A stretch of DNA of 64,000 bases from Kitasatospora purpeofusca (GTDB taxonomy: Bacteria; Actinomycetota; Actinomycetes; Streptomycetales; Streptomycetaceae), in contig NZ_JODS01000034.1 in NCBI RefSeq assembly GCF_000718025.1, positions 1 to 64,000 on the forward strand. Direction: 5' to 3'. Position 1 is the first letter of the stretch, and every line of letters begins with the position of its first letter. Shown here piece by piece: positions 51,833 through 60,703 of the stretch. A program made the position numbers and the translations under genes. A model generated the notes under the pieces. That model saw only the letters and a program-made list of their open reading frames with translations, was not told the DNA's origin and did not search any database.

Positions 51833-52507
51833 TCAGGCGCTCAGCGGGTACCGGGTGTCCAGGTCCTGGAAGAGCGCGCCGTTCAGCTGGAAGGCGCGCT
51901 TGCACTCCTCGACCACCCGGCGGAGCTCGATCTCGTCCAGCGCCAGTCCGGCGGCGTCCAGCTTGGCCCGGTAGTCGCGCTTGAACGCGGCCGGGTTCTC
52001 CACCTGCTCGAAGACGTAGAACCGCACGCCGTCGCCCTTGCGCTCGAAGCCCCAGGTCTTCTCGGCGATGCCGCGGATGATCTGACCGCCCGACAGGTCG
52101 CCGAGGTAGCGGGTGTAGTGGTGCGCTATCCAGCCGGCCGGCCACTCGCGGGCCAGCTCCTCCAGCCGGGCGACGTACGCGGCGGTGGCCGGCAGCGGGA
52201 CGAGGCCCTCGCGCCAGTCCGGCCCCCGCAGGTGGGCGAGGTCGCGCTCGATGGCGGCGGTGCGCAGGATCGTGGTGTCCACGAACGGCCCGGCCACCGG
52301 GTGCTCCGCGAGCTCCTCGGCCCGCTCCTCCAGGGCGCGGTAGACGAACCAGAGCTGGCCGGTGAGGTCGGCGTAGGCCTCGATCCCGAGGTGCCCGCCG
52401 AGCAGGCGGCTCATGAACGAGGACTGTTCGGCGGCCTCGTGCTCGGCGCTGCTCGCGGTGCGCAGCACGGTGGAGAACGGGACTACGGGCTGCTCGGGAG
52501 TGGGCAT
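51833..52507 (-). CDS. hmuO: biliverdin-producing heme oxygenase
   Basis: A 224-residue heme oxygenase that opens heme to biliverdin, CO and iron. The proximal histidine lies in SSAEHEAAEQSSF, and the distal helix in YLGDLSGGQIIRG. The start is ATG 52507, 36 bases from a second iron box. It supplies the intracellular step for the heme taken up by HtaA-HmuTUV. Confidence 0.95.
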   Translation of the reverse strand: MPTPEQPVVPFSTVLRTASSAEHEAAEQSSFMSRLLGGHLGIEAYADLTGQLWFVYRALEERAEELAEHPVAGPFVDTTILRTAAIERDLAHLRGPDWREGLVPLPATAAYVARLEELAREWPAGWIAHHYTRYLGDLSGGQIIRGIAEKTWGFERKGDGVRFYVFEQVENPAAFKRDYRAKLDAAGLALDEIELRRVVEECKRAFQLNGALFQDLDTRYPLSA

Positions 52508-52542
52508 GCGGGCCTCCAGTGGTCGAGTACGTCCCCGATTGC

Positions 52543-52561
52543 TTTGGTTAGCCTAACCTAA
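52543..52561 (-). promoter_or_regulatory. iron box upstream of heme oxygenase
   Basis: TTTGGTTAGCCTAACCTAA (52543-52561) is a near-perfect DmdR/IdeR operator, centred on GGTTAGCCTAACC. It lies 35 bases before hmuO on the minus strand. Confidence 0.93.
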
Positions 52562-52618
52562 GGCCGCGTTATACCGACAGGGTGTCGGGAACCCATCCTC
52601 GCCCGGCCCCGGGAACGG

Positions 52619-52673
52619 CGAAGGCCGGGGCCCGCGGAATCACTCCGCGAACCCCGGCCTTCGACTGCCTCGC
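52619..52673. terminator. terminator downstream of ppa
   Basis: CGAAGGCCGGGG pairs with CCCCGGCCTTCG at the outer ends, continuing inward as CGCGGA with TCCGCG after a two-base mismatch. It lies between ppa and hmuO. Confidence 0.8.
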
Positions 52674-52729
52674 CTACCTCGAAGCGCCCGGGCGGACGGA
52701 CCGCCGGACGCACGAGACGGGCGGACGGC

Positions 52730-53221
52730 TCAGTGGCCGCCCTGCTCCGCCAGGCGCTTGATCGACGCGGTGACCTCGGCCTCGGCCTCGGCGCGGCCGA
52801 CCCAGTTGGCGCCCTCGACGGACTTGCCGGGCTCCAGGTCCTTGTAGACCTCGAAGAAGTGCTGGATCTCCAGACGGTCGAACTCCGACACGTGGTGGAT
52901 GTCCTGCAGGTGCTCCCAGCGCGGGTCCGTCGCCGGGACGCAGAGCAGCTTGTCGTCGCCGCCGGCCTCGTCCGTCATCTTGAACATGCCGATGACACGG
53001 CACTTGATCAGGCAACCGGGGAAGGTCGGCTCGTCCAGGATGACCAGGGCGTCCAGCGGGTCACCGTCGTCCGCCAGGGTGCCCTCGACGTAGCCGTAGT
53101 CGGCCGGGTAGCGGGTCGAGGTGAAGAGCATCCGGTCGAGCCGAAGGCGACCGGTCTCGTGGTCGACCTCGTACTTGTTACGAGAGCCCTTAGGGATTTC
53201 GATAAGGACGTCGAACTCCAA
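52730..53221 (-). CDS. ppa: inorganic pyrophosphatase
   Basis: A 163-residue family I enzyme that splits pyrophosphate. Motifs include EFDVLIEIPKGSRNKYEVD, the metal site DGDPLDALVILDEPTFPGC, and KDLEPGKSVEGANWVG. The start is set at TTG 53221 because GGAGG lies five bases upstream and the product then begins EFDV, as in relatives; the longer frame to 53233 is within the ribosome site. Confidence 0.95.
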   Translation of the reverse strand: MEFDVLIEIPKGSRNKYEVDHETGRLRLDRMLFTSTRYPADYGYVEGTLADDGDPLDALVILDEPTFPGCLIKCRVIGMFKMTDEAGGDDKLLCVPATDPRWEHLQDIHHVSEFDRLEIQHFFEVYKDLEPGKSVEGANWVGRAEAEAEVTASIKRLAEQGGH

Positions 53222-53274
53222 CGGTTCCTCCAAGGTAGGGACTGACAGAATCCAAGTGTCTCCTACGGGAGTGA

Positions 53275-55005
53275 GTGCTCAGGAAAGGGGCCGGGTCGGT
53301 GCGAGCAGGGGCTGTGTCGGGGCGCCGGCGCGGGGGGACGGCCGCTGGGCTGTTCGGGGCGTCGTTGCTGGTCGCCGCGACGGTGCTGGGGGCGGGAGGC
53401 GCGTCCGCGCTGCCGTCCGCGCCGCCGTCCGGATCGGCCTCGCCGGGCGGACCGGGGGCCGGCGGCACCCGGGGCGACCAGGACGAGAGCAACGGCCGGA
53501 GGGACGACAAGGAGAACCGGGGGGACAAGGGCGACCGGGGCGACAAGGGGGACAAGGGGGACCGCGGCGAGGAGTCCGGTCGGCCCGGGAGCCCGGCCAG
53601 TACCTCCGGCCGCCCCACCACCACCCCGCCGTCCACCGCCGCCTCCACCCCGCCCGCCTCCGCGTCCGCATCTGCCTCCACCTCCGCCCCCGCGTCCGCC
53701 AAGCCCTCCGCCGTCGCCCGCCCCGCCCCGGCCGGTGCCGTGCTGACCGCCGCCGAGGCCGGTCCGGGTGCCGGACTGCCCACCGCGCAAGGCCTCCAGC
53801 AGGCGCTCGCCACCGTGCTCACCGACCAGAACCTCGGCACCGTCGGCCTCGCCGTCGCGGACGCCGCCGACGGCCAACTCCTCTACGGCAAGGGGGAGAA
53901 CACCGCCGCCACCCCCGCCTCCACCACCAAGCTGGCCACCTCGGTCGCGGCCCTCTCGCTGATCCCGGGGGACACCCGGCTGGCCACCCGGGTCGTCAAG
54001 AACGCGGCGACCGGCGGGATCACCCTCGTGGGTGGTGGTGACCCGACGCTGACCGCGCTCCCCGCCGACCAGGTGCAGGTCGCAGGCGTCCCCGCCGACC
54101 CGGACACCGCCCCCGCCTCGCTGGACGCACTGGCCCGGCAGACCGCCGCCGCCCTCAAGGCCGCCGGCACCACCACCGTCGCGCTCGACTACGACGTCTC
54201 GCTCTACTCCGGCCCGCTGCTGCACAAGAACCACGACGGCGAGAACATCGCCGCGGTGACGCCGCTGATGGTGGACGAGGGCAAGACCGACCCGAAGAGC
54301 CTCGCCGACGCCCCCGCCCGGGTCACCGACCCGGCCGGCGCGGCCGCCGAGTCCTTCGCCAATCTGCTCAAGGCCCAGGGCGTCACCGTCCAGGGCAAGG
54401 CGAAGGCCGCCACCGCCCCGGCCGCCGCCGACGCCCCCGTGCTCGGCCGGGTGGACTCGCCCACCATGGCCCGGCTGGTCGAGCGGATGCTGACCACCTC
54501 CGACAACACCCTCGCCGAGGCGATCGCCCGCCAGGCCGCGATCGCGGCCCACCAGCCGGCCGCCTTCGATGGCGCCGCCACCGCCGTCACCCAGGAGCTC
54601 ACCCGGCTCGGCGTGCCGATGACCGGCGTGGTGCTCAACGACGGCAGCGGTCTGCACCCCGGCAACGCGATCCCGCCGGCGGTCCTGGTCAAGCTGCTCG
54701 CCCTGGCCGCCTCGGCGCAGCACCCGACGCTGCGTCCGGTGCTGACGGGCCTGCCGATCGCCGGTTTCACCGGCACCCTCGGCAAGCGCTTCGGCGCCGG
54801 CTCCGGGGCGGCCGACGCGGCCGGTCTGGTCCGCGCCAAGACCGGCAGCCTCAGCGGCGTCAACACCCTGGCGGGCACCGTGGTGGACGCCGAGGGGAGG
54901 CTGCTCGCCTTCGCCCTGATGACCCGGACCGGCGCCCCCGTCGACACCGCCCGCGCCGCGATGGACCGGGTGGTGGCCAGGCTGGCGGCCTGCGGCTGCC
55001 ACTGA
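53275..55005 (+). CDS. dacB: D-alanyl-D-alanine carboxypeptidase/endopeptidase, PBP4 (S13) family
   Basis: A 576-residue exported penicillin-binding protein. After a signal peptide (to about residue 45) comes a 110-residue linker with collagen-like GDKGDRGDKGDKG units and a Pro/Ala/Ser-rich stretch. The catalytic triad motifs are ASTTKLATSVAAL (Ser-x-x-Lys), SDNTLAE (Ser-x-Asn) and KTGSLSGVNTLAG (Lys-Thr-Gly). It trims or opens peptide cross-links in peptidoglycan. GTG 53275 is used; GTG 53299 is possible. Confidence 0.92.
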   Translation: MLRKGAGSVRAGAVSGRRRGGTAAGLFGASLLVAATVLGAGGASALPSAPPSGSASPGGPGAGGTRGDQDESNGRRDDKENRGDKGDRGDKGDKGDRGEESGRPGSPASTSGRPTTTPPSTAASTPPASASASASTSAPASAKPSAVARPAPAGAVLTAAEAGPGAGLPTAQGLQQALATVLTDQNLGTVGLAVADAADGQLLYGKGENTAATPASTTKLATSVAALSLIPGDTRLATRVVKNAATGGITLVGGGDPTLTALPADQVQVAGVPADPDTAPASLDALARQTAAALKAAGTTTVALDYDVSLYSGPLLHKNHDGENIAAVTPLMVDEGKTDPKSLADAPARVTDPAGAAAESFANLLKAQGVTVQGKAKAATAPAAADAPVLGRVDSPTMARLVERMLTTSDNTLAEAIARQAAIAAHQPAAFDGAATAVTQELTRLGVPMTGVVLNDGSGLHPGNAIPPAVLVKLLALAASAQHPTLRPVLTGLPIAGFTGTLGKRFGAGSGAADAAGLVRAKTGSLSGVNTLAGTVVDAEGRLLAFALMTRTGAPVDTARAAMDRVVARLAACGCH

Positions 55006-55088
55006 GCGGCCACGGGTCGGCCACCGGGCCGCCATTGACCGCCCGTTCCGGCTCCCCCAGGCGCACGGGAGCACGTACGGTAAAGGGC

Positions 55089-56267
55089 ATGACGAGCGCG
55101 AGCGGCGGGGCCGACATGGTCGACTGGAATCTCGCGGTCGCGACCGCGACCAGGCTGGTGCGGCCGGGGCCGGAGGTGAGCCGGGCCGAGGCGGCCGCGG
55201 TGGTCGCCGAACTGCGCCGGCACGCCCTGGCGGCGGAGGAGCACGTCCGGGAGTTCACCGGCATGCGGTCCAGCAGCCTGGCCGAGGCCGCCGCGACCCC
55301 GGTGCTGATCGTGGACCGCCCCGGCTGGGTGCGGGCCAATGTGGCGGGCTTCCGCACCATCGTCCAGCCGCTGGTGGAGAAGCTCCAGGCGCGCCGGACG
55401 GGCGGTTCGGCCTCCGCCGTGCTCGGCACGGTGGGGGAGAAGGCCACCGGTATCGAGGTCGGCGCGCTGCTGGCCTTCCTCTCGACCAAGGTGCTCGGCC
55501 AGTACGAGACCTTCGCCCCGGCCGAGCCCTCGCTGGAGGCGCCGGACAGCCCGGCCGCGCTGTTCGACAAGCCCCGGCTGGGCCCCGAGGGCCCCGGTCC
55601 GGGCCGGCTGCTGCTGGTGGCGCCCAACATCGTCCACGTCGAGCGGGAGCTGGACGTCGACCCGGCCGACTTCCGGCTCTGGGTCTGCCTGCACGAGGAG
55701 ACCCACCGCACCCAGTTCACCGCGGTGCCCTGGCTGCGCGACCACATCCAGTCCGAGGTGCAGTCCTTCCTGGCCGAGACGGACGTCGACCCCGGCGCGC
55801 TGGTGGAGCGGCTGCGGGACGCGGCCGGCTCGCTCGGCGCCGGTCTGCCCGGCCTCGGCGGCCGCGGCGGCGACGCCCCGTCGGCCGGCCTGCTGGAGAT
55901 CGTCCAGTCGCCGGCCCAGCGGGAGATCCTCGGCCGGCTGACCGCCGTGATGTCCCTGCTGGAGGGGCACGCGGACGTGGTGATGGACGGCGTGGGCCCG
56001 GCCGTGGTGCCGAGCGTCGCCGAGATCCGGGAGAAGTTCCAGCAGCGCCGGGACCGCGGCGCCAACCGGCTGGACCTGGTGCTGCGCCGGCTGCTCGGGA
56101 TGGACGCCAAGCTCCGCCAGTACCAGGACGGGGCGGTCTTCGTCCGGGGTGTGGTCGAACGGGTCGGCATGGAGGGCTTCAACCGGGTCTGGACCTCGCC
56201 GAACACCCTGCCGACCAAGGACGAGATCCACGACCCCGCCGCCTGGGTCGCCCGGGTGGGCCGCTGA
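55089..56267 (+). CDS. zinc-dependent metalloprotease-like protein (DUF2342)
   Basis: A 392-residue helical protein of the DUF2342 family, found across actinobacteria. The zinc motif H-E-x-x-H is present as CLHEETHRTQF near residue 205. The start is ATG 55089, 83 bases after dacB. Substrate unknown; relatives are often annotated as F420-biosynthesis-associated or zinc-dependent proteins without proof. Confidence 0.85.
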   Translation: MTSASGGADMVDWNLAVATATRLVRPGPEVSRAEAAAVVAELRRHALAAEEHVREFTGMRSSSLAEAAATPVLIVDRPGWVRANVAGFRTIVQPLVEKLQARRTGGSASAVLGTVGEKATGIEVGALLAFLSTKVLGQYETFAPAEPSLEAPDSPAALFDKPRLGPEGPGPGRLLLVAPNIVHVERELDVDPADFRLWVCLHEETHRTQFTAVPWLRDHIQSEVQSFLAETDVDPGALVERLRDAAGSLGAGLPGLGGRGGDAPSAGLLEIVQSPAQREILGRLTAVMSLLEGHADVVMDGVGPAVVPSVAEIREKFQQRRDRGANRLDLVLRRLLGMDAKLRQYQDGAVFVRGVVERVGMEGFNRVWTSPNTLPTKDEIHDPAAWVARVGR

Positions 56268-56349
56268 CGGCCCCGTCCGGGCGGGACCGGGAGGCGGGAC
56301 CGGGAGGCGGTCGGATCCGTTCGCACGAGTGGTCCAGTCGTGCACATGG

Positions 56350-56379
56350 CGGGTGAAGATACGTTTCTTCATTCACCCG
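56350..56379. repeat. inverted repeat upstream of tilS
   Basis: CGGGTGAA (56350-56357) and TTCACCCG (56372-56379) form an 8-base inverted repeat with a 14-base spacer, in the intergenic region before tilS. It could be an operator, or one half could be a single PHO-box-like unit (TTCACC). No other evidence. Confidence 0.5.
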
Positions 56380-56537
56380 AACGTGGGACGGTGGTCGTAC
56401 CGGTGGCGCGGGTGGCGTAGCGGGTGCCTCCTTTCTGCCACCATCTGTGAGCGCCCGGTAACAGGGTGCTCATGGAAGCGCGGTCCCCGCCGCGCCCACC
56501 GCAGTCCTGTCCCCCCTCCGTCGAGGAGTCGTCCGCC

Positions 56538-57677
56538 GTGGGCCCACACCCCGCTGTAGCCGCGATACGCCTGGCCGTACGCCGCACCCTCGCCGACCTC
56601 GCCGCCGAGGCCGGCTCCACCTTCACCGCGCCGGCCCGCGAGCCGCGCGAGCGCGTCCCCGGCGTGCCGGTGGCCGCCGCCGCGCTGTCGGCCGCCGTCG
56701 GCACCACGCTGATCGGCAACGCCCACCGCCACCCCTCCGGGCTGCCCCGCACCCCCGCCGCGCCCGGCTCGCCGCTGGTCCTGGTCGCCGTCAGTGGCGG
56801 CGCGGACTCCATGGCGCTCGCCATCGCCGCCGCCTTCGAGGCCCCCAAGATCGGTCTGCGGGTCGGCGCCGTCACCGTCGACCACGGCCTCCAGTCGGGC
56901 TCCGCCGAGCGGGCCGGCCAGGTCGCCGACCGGCTGCGCGAGCTCGGCCTCGACCCGGTCGAGGCGGTCGCCGTCCGGGTCGGCCGCGAGGGCGGTCCCG
57001 AGGCCGCCGCCAGGGACGCCCGGTACGCGGCCCTGGACGCCGCCGCCGAGCGCCACCGCGCGGTCGCCGTCCTGCTCGGCCACACCCGCGACGACCAGGC
57101 CGAGACCGTCCTGCTGGGCCTGGCCCGGGGGTCCGGCGCCCGCTCGCTGGCCGGCATGCCGGCCCAGAAGGGCCGCTACCGCCGCCCGCTGCTGGAGCTC
57201 GACCGGGCCGCCACCCGGCAGGCCTGCTCCGCCCAGGCGATCCAGGTCTGGGACGACCCGCACAACTGCGACCCGGCCTACACCCGCTCCCGGGTCCGCC
57301 ACGAGGTGCTGCCGGTGCTGGAGAAGCACCTGGGCGGCGGCGTGGTCGAGGCCCTCGCCCGCACCGCCCGGCTGTTCCGCGACGACGCCGACGCCCTGGA
57401 CCAGTGGGCCGCGCTGGCCGAGCGCGACATCCGTACGGGCGAAGGCACCCTGGACGCCGGGAAACTCTCCGAGCTGCCCCCCGCCGTGCGCCGCCGGGTG
57501 CTGCGCCGGGCCGCGCTGCGGGCGGGCTGTCCGGCCGGGGACCTCTTCGCCCGGCACCTGGAGACGATCGACCTGCTGGTCACCGGATGGCGGGGTCAGG
57601 GACCCCTGCACCTACCCGGGGGCGTCGAAGCCACCCGGCGGTGTGGCACGCTGGTCTTTCGGCGGCAGGGCGACTGA
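56538..57677 (+). CDS. tilS: tRNA(Ile)-lysidine synthase
   Basis: A 379-residue enzyme that modifies C34 of tRNA-Ile2 to lysidine, essential for decoding AUA. The N-type PP-loop is VLVAVSGGADSMALAIA near residue 90, followed by TVDHGLQSGSAERA and GHTRDDQAETVLLGLARGSG, with DDPHNCDPAYTRSRVRHEVLP. GTG 56538 has GAGGAG ten bases upstream. A long N-terminal extension precedes the core, as in relatives. Confidence 0.94.
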   Translation: MGPHPAVAAIRLAVRRTLADLAAEAGSTFTAPAREPRERVPGVPVAAAALSAAVGTTLIGNAHRHPSGLPRTPAAPGSPLVLVAVSGGADSMALAIAAAFEAPKIGLRVGAVTVDHGLQSGSAERAGQVADRLRELGLDPVEAVAVRVGREGGPEAAARDARYAALDAAAERHRAVAVLLGHTRDDQAETVLLGLARGSGARSLAGMPAQKGRYRRPLLELDRAATRQACSAQAIQVWDDPHNCDPAYTRSRVRHEVLPVLEKHLGGGVVEALARTARLFRDDADALDQWAALAERDIRTGEGTLDAGKLSELPPAVRRRVLRRAALRAGCPAGDLFARHLETIDLLVTGWRGQGPLHLPGGVEATRRCGTLVFRRQGD

Positions 57678-57747
57678 CGGGCGGGTATGCCCGGGGGAGC
57701 CGGCCACCGGCCATCCAGACCCCGACACGTTTGAGGACGTATCCCCG

Positions 57748-58302
57748 GTGGACCAGAACGACATGGGCGCTGACCTCGCGAAGGTGCTCATCAGCAAGGA
57801 CGAGATCGACGCGAAGCTCCTGGAGCTGGCCGAGCGCATCGACCGGGACTACGCAGGCAAGGACCTGCTGATCGTCGGCGTCCTCAAGGGGGCCGTGATG
57901 GTCATGGCCGACCTCGCCCGTGCCCTGCACTCGCAGGTGACCATGGACTGGATGGCGGTCTCCTCCTACGGGATGGGCACCAAGTCCTCCGGTGTGGTCC
58001 GGATCCTGAAGGACCTGGACACCGACATCGCCGGCCGCGACGTGCTGATCGTCGAGGACATCATCGACTCCGGCCTGACGCTGTCCTGGCTGCTCGGCAA
58101 CCTGGGCTCGCGCGGCCCGGCCTCGCTGGAGGTCTGCACCCTGCTGCGCAAGCCGGACGCGGCCAAGGTCGAGATCGACGTCAAGTACGTCGGCTTCGAC
58201 ATCCCCAACGAGTTCGTGGTCGGCTACGGTCTCGACTACGCGGAGAAGCTCCGCAACCTCCCCTTCATCGGCACCCTCGCCCCGCACGTCTACGGCGGCT
58301 GA
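57748..58302 (+). CDS. hpt: hypoxanthine phosphoribosyltransferase
   Basis: A 184-residue purine salvage enzyme that joins hypoxanthine or guanine to PRPP. The PRPP-binding loop is VLIVEDIIDSGLTLSWL, with VGVLKGAVMVMADLAR and VVGYGLDYAEKLRNLPFIGTL also typical. GTG 57748 follows a GAGG site; ATG 57763 is an alternative. It lies between tilS and ftsH in the conserved order. Confidence 0.95.
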   Translation: MDQNDMGADLAKVLISKDEIDAKLLELAERIDRDYAGKDLLIVGVLKGAVMVMADLARALHSQVTMDWMAVSSYGMGTKSSGVVRILKDLDTDIAGRDVLIVEDIIDSGLTLSWLLGNLGSRGPASLEVCTLLRKPDAAKVEIDVKYVGFDIPNEFVVGYGLDYAEKLRNLPFIGTLAPHVYGG

Positions 58303-58317
58303 GAACCCGTTCGGACG

Positions 58318-58349
58318 ACGGGCGGGAACAGGATCCTGTTCCCGCCCGT
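58318..58349. terminator. palindromic terminator after hpt
   Basis: The 32 bases from 58318 to 58349 form a perfect palindrome with ACGGGCGGGAACAGG on the left arm. As RNA it folds to a stem of about 14 bp with a small GGATCC-derived tip. It ends hpt before the ftsH promoter region. Confidence 0.9.
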
Positions 58350-58532
58350 TGGATCGGGGGACCATAGAAGAACGTCGTATCGCCGTGCTCCCGCCACGTG
58401 GGGGGCGTACTGCGGTACGGTCCAATAAAACCGCTCTTCACATGAGCACTGACTGACCGAATGCGCCGGTGGCCCACAGCCCCGCGGCGCCGTTGAGTGG
58501 CAGGAGGGACGGGGCGGCAACGCCCCGCATGG

Positions 58533-60584
58533 ATGGACGTTAAGCGATACTTCCGTGCGCCGATCATGTGGATCGTGCTGGCCGTCCTCGCCGTCATCGT
58601 GCTGATGCAGGTCGTTTCGGATTCGAACGGCTACAAGACGGTGGACACCGGGCAGGTCGTCGCAGCGATCGACGCGAAGCAGGTCAAGTCGGCGCAGATC
58701 ACCACGGGTGACTCGAACACGATCAAGATTCAGCTCAAGGACGGCGCGAAGCTGCCCGCAGTGGGCACCGGCAAGCCGCAGTCCGGCAGCAAGTTCCAGG
58801 CCTCCTACATCGGGGACCAGGGCGTCGGCATCGCCGACAAGCTGCAGGCGCAGATCAACGACAACGACCAGAGCACGCTGACCGAGGGCTACACCGTCAG
58901 CCCCGAGAAGCAGAGCACCCTCGTCAGCCTCCTGCTGTCGATGCTGCCGATCGTGATCATCGTGCTGGTCTTCCTGTTCCTGATGAACCAGATGCAGGGC
59001 GGCGGCTCGCGCGTCATGCAGTTCGGCAAGTCCAAGGCGAAGCTGCTCACCAAGGACACCCCGAAGACCACCTTCTCCGACGTCGCTGGCGCGGACGAGG
59101 CGGTCGAGGAGCTCCACGAGATCAAGGAGTTCCTCCAGGAGCCGGCCAAGTTCCAGGCCGTCGGCGCCAAGATCCCCAAGGGTGTGCTGCTCTACGGCCC
59201 GCCCGGGACCGGCAAGACCCTGCTGGCGCGCGCCGTCGCGGGCGAGGCCGGGGTGCCGTTCTACTCGATCTCCGGTTCCGACTTCGTCGAGATGTTCGTC
59301 GGTGTCGGCGCCAGCCGGGTCCGCGACCTCTTCGAGCAGGCCAAGGCGAACGCCCCGGCGATCGTCTTCGTCGACGAGATCGACGCCGTCGGCCGGCACC
59401 GCGGTGCGGGTCTCGGCGGCGGCCACGACGAGCGCGAGCAGACCCTCAACCAGCTGCTGGTCGAGATGGACGGCTTCGACGTCAAGGGCGGCGTCATCCT
59501 GATCGCCGCCACCAACCGCCCGGACATCCTGGACCCGGCGCTGCTGCGCCCGGGCCGCTTCGACCGTCAGATCGCGGTCGAGCGCCCCGACCTCCAGGGC
59601 CGTCTGGACATCCTCAAGGTGCACCAGAAGGGCAAGCCGATCGCGCCCGACGTCGACCTCTCGGCCGTCGCCAAGCGCACCCCCGGCTTCACCGGTGCCG
59701 ATCTGTCGAACGTCCTGAACGAGGCGGCGCTGCTGACCGCCCGCTCGGACAAGAAGCTGATCGACAACAACATCCTGGACGAGGCCATCGACCGCGTCGT
59801 GGCGGGTCCGCAGAAGCGCACGCGGATCATGTCCGACCGGGAGAAGAAGATCACCGCGTACCACGAGGGCGGTCACGCCCTGGTCGCGGCGGCCTGCCAG
59901 TACAGCGACCCGGTGCACAAGATCACGATCCTGTCCCGCGGCCGGGCCCTCGGCTACACCATGGTGCTGCCGGAGGAGGACAAGTACTCCACCACCCGCA
60001 ACGAGATGCTCGACCAGCTGGCCTACATGCTGGGCGGGCGCGCGGCGGAGGAGCTGGTCTTCCACGACCCGACCACCGGTGCCTCGAACGACATCGAGAA
60101 GGCCACCGCCACCGCGCGGGCCATGGTCACCCAGTACGGCATGACCGAGCGCCTCGGTGCCATCAAGTTCGGCAGCGACGCCTCGGAGCCGTTCCTGGGC
60201 CGTGAGATGGGCCACCAGCGCGACTACTCGGAAGAGGTCGCCGGGCTGGTCGACGAAGAGGTCAAGAAGCTCATCGAGAGCGCGCACAACGAGGCCTGGG
60301 AGATCCTGGTCGAGAACCGCGACGTGCTCGACAACCTGGTCCTGGAGCTCCTCGAGAAGGAGACCCTCAACAAGGAGCAGATCGCCGAGATCTTCGCGCC
60401 GATCGTCAAGCGCCCGACCCGTCCGGCCTGGACCGGCTCCGCCCGTCGGACGCCGTCCACCCGCCCGCCGGTGCAGTCGCCCAAGGAGCTGGCGCTCACC
60501 AACGGCGCCAGCGCCACCGAGGCCGCTCCGGCCGACGTGGTCAAGCTCCCGCAGCTGCCGGTCGAGCCGCCCACCGAGGGCTGA
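58533..60584 (+). CDS. ftsH: ATP-dependent zinc metalloprotease FtsH
   Basis: A 683-residue membrane AAA+ protease for membrane-protein quality control. Two membrane helices (about residues 9-28 and 130-152) flank a small outside domain. Walker A is GPPGTGKT, Walker B IVFVDEIDAVG, SRH ATNRPDILDPALLRPGRFDR, and the zinc site is HEGGH with downstream Asp/Glu. The C-terminal tail is Pro/Ala-rich. ATG 58533 (DVKRYFRAPIM) is chosen by family similarity; the usual ribosome spacing is not seen, and a GTG at 58497 is possible. Confidence 0.96.
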   Translation: MDVKRYFRAPIMWIVLAVLAVIVLMQVVSDSNGYKTVDTGQVVAAIDAKQVKSAQITTGDSNTIKIQLKDGAKLPAVGTGKPQSGSKFQASYIGDQGVGIADKLQAQINDNDQSTLTEGYTVSPEKQSTLVSLLLSMLPIVIIVLVFLFLMNQMQGGGSRVMQFGKSKAKLLTKDTPKTTFSDVAGADEAVEELHEIKEFLQEPAKFQAVGAKIPKGVLLYGPPGTGKTLLARAVAGEAGVPFYSISGSDFVEMFVGVGASRVRDLFEQAKANAPAIVFVDEIDAVGRHRGAGLGGGHDEREQTLNQLLVEMDGFDVKGGVILIAATNRPDILDPALLRPGRFDRQIAVERPDLQGRLDILKVHQKGKPIAPDVDLSAVAKRTPGFTGADLSNVLNEAALLTARSDKKLIDNNILDEAIDRVVAGPQKRTRIMSDREKKITAYHEGGHALVAAACQYSDPVHKITILSRGRALGYTMVLPEEDKYSTTRNEMLDQLAYMLGGRAAEELVFHDPTTGASNDIEKATATARAMVTQYGMTERLGAIKFGSDASEPFLGREMGHQRDYSEEVAGLVDEEVKKLIESAHNEAWEILVENRDVLDNLVLELLEKETLNKEQIAEIFAPIVKRPTRPAWTGSARRTPSTRPPVQSPKELALTNGASATEAAPADVVKLPQLPVEPPTEG

Positions 60585-60703
60585 TCAACCGCTCAACTGC
60601 GCGCATGGCCGGAATGGATGCCGCGTCACTAGGGTTTGTACCCTGGAGGCGCGGCATCCGTGCTGTTCAACCCCGTGTTCGCCAACGAGTTAGCGAGGCC
60701 CGC

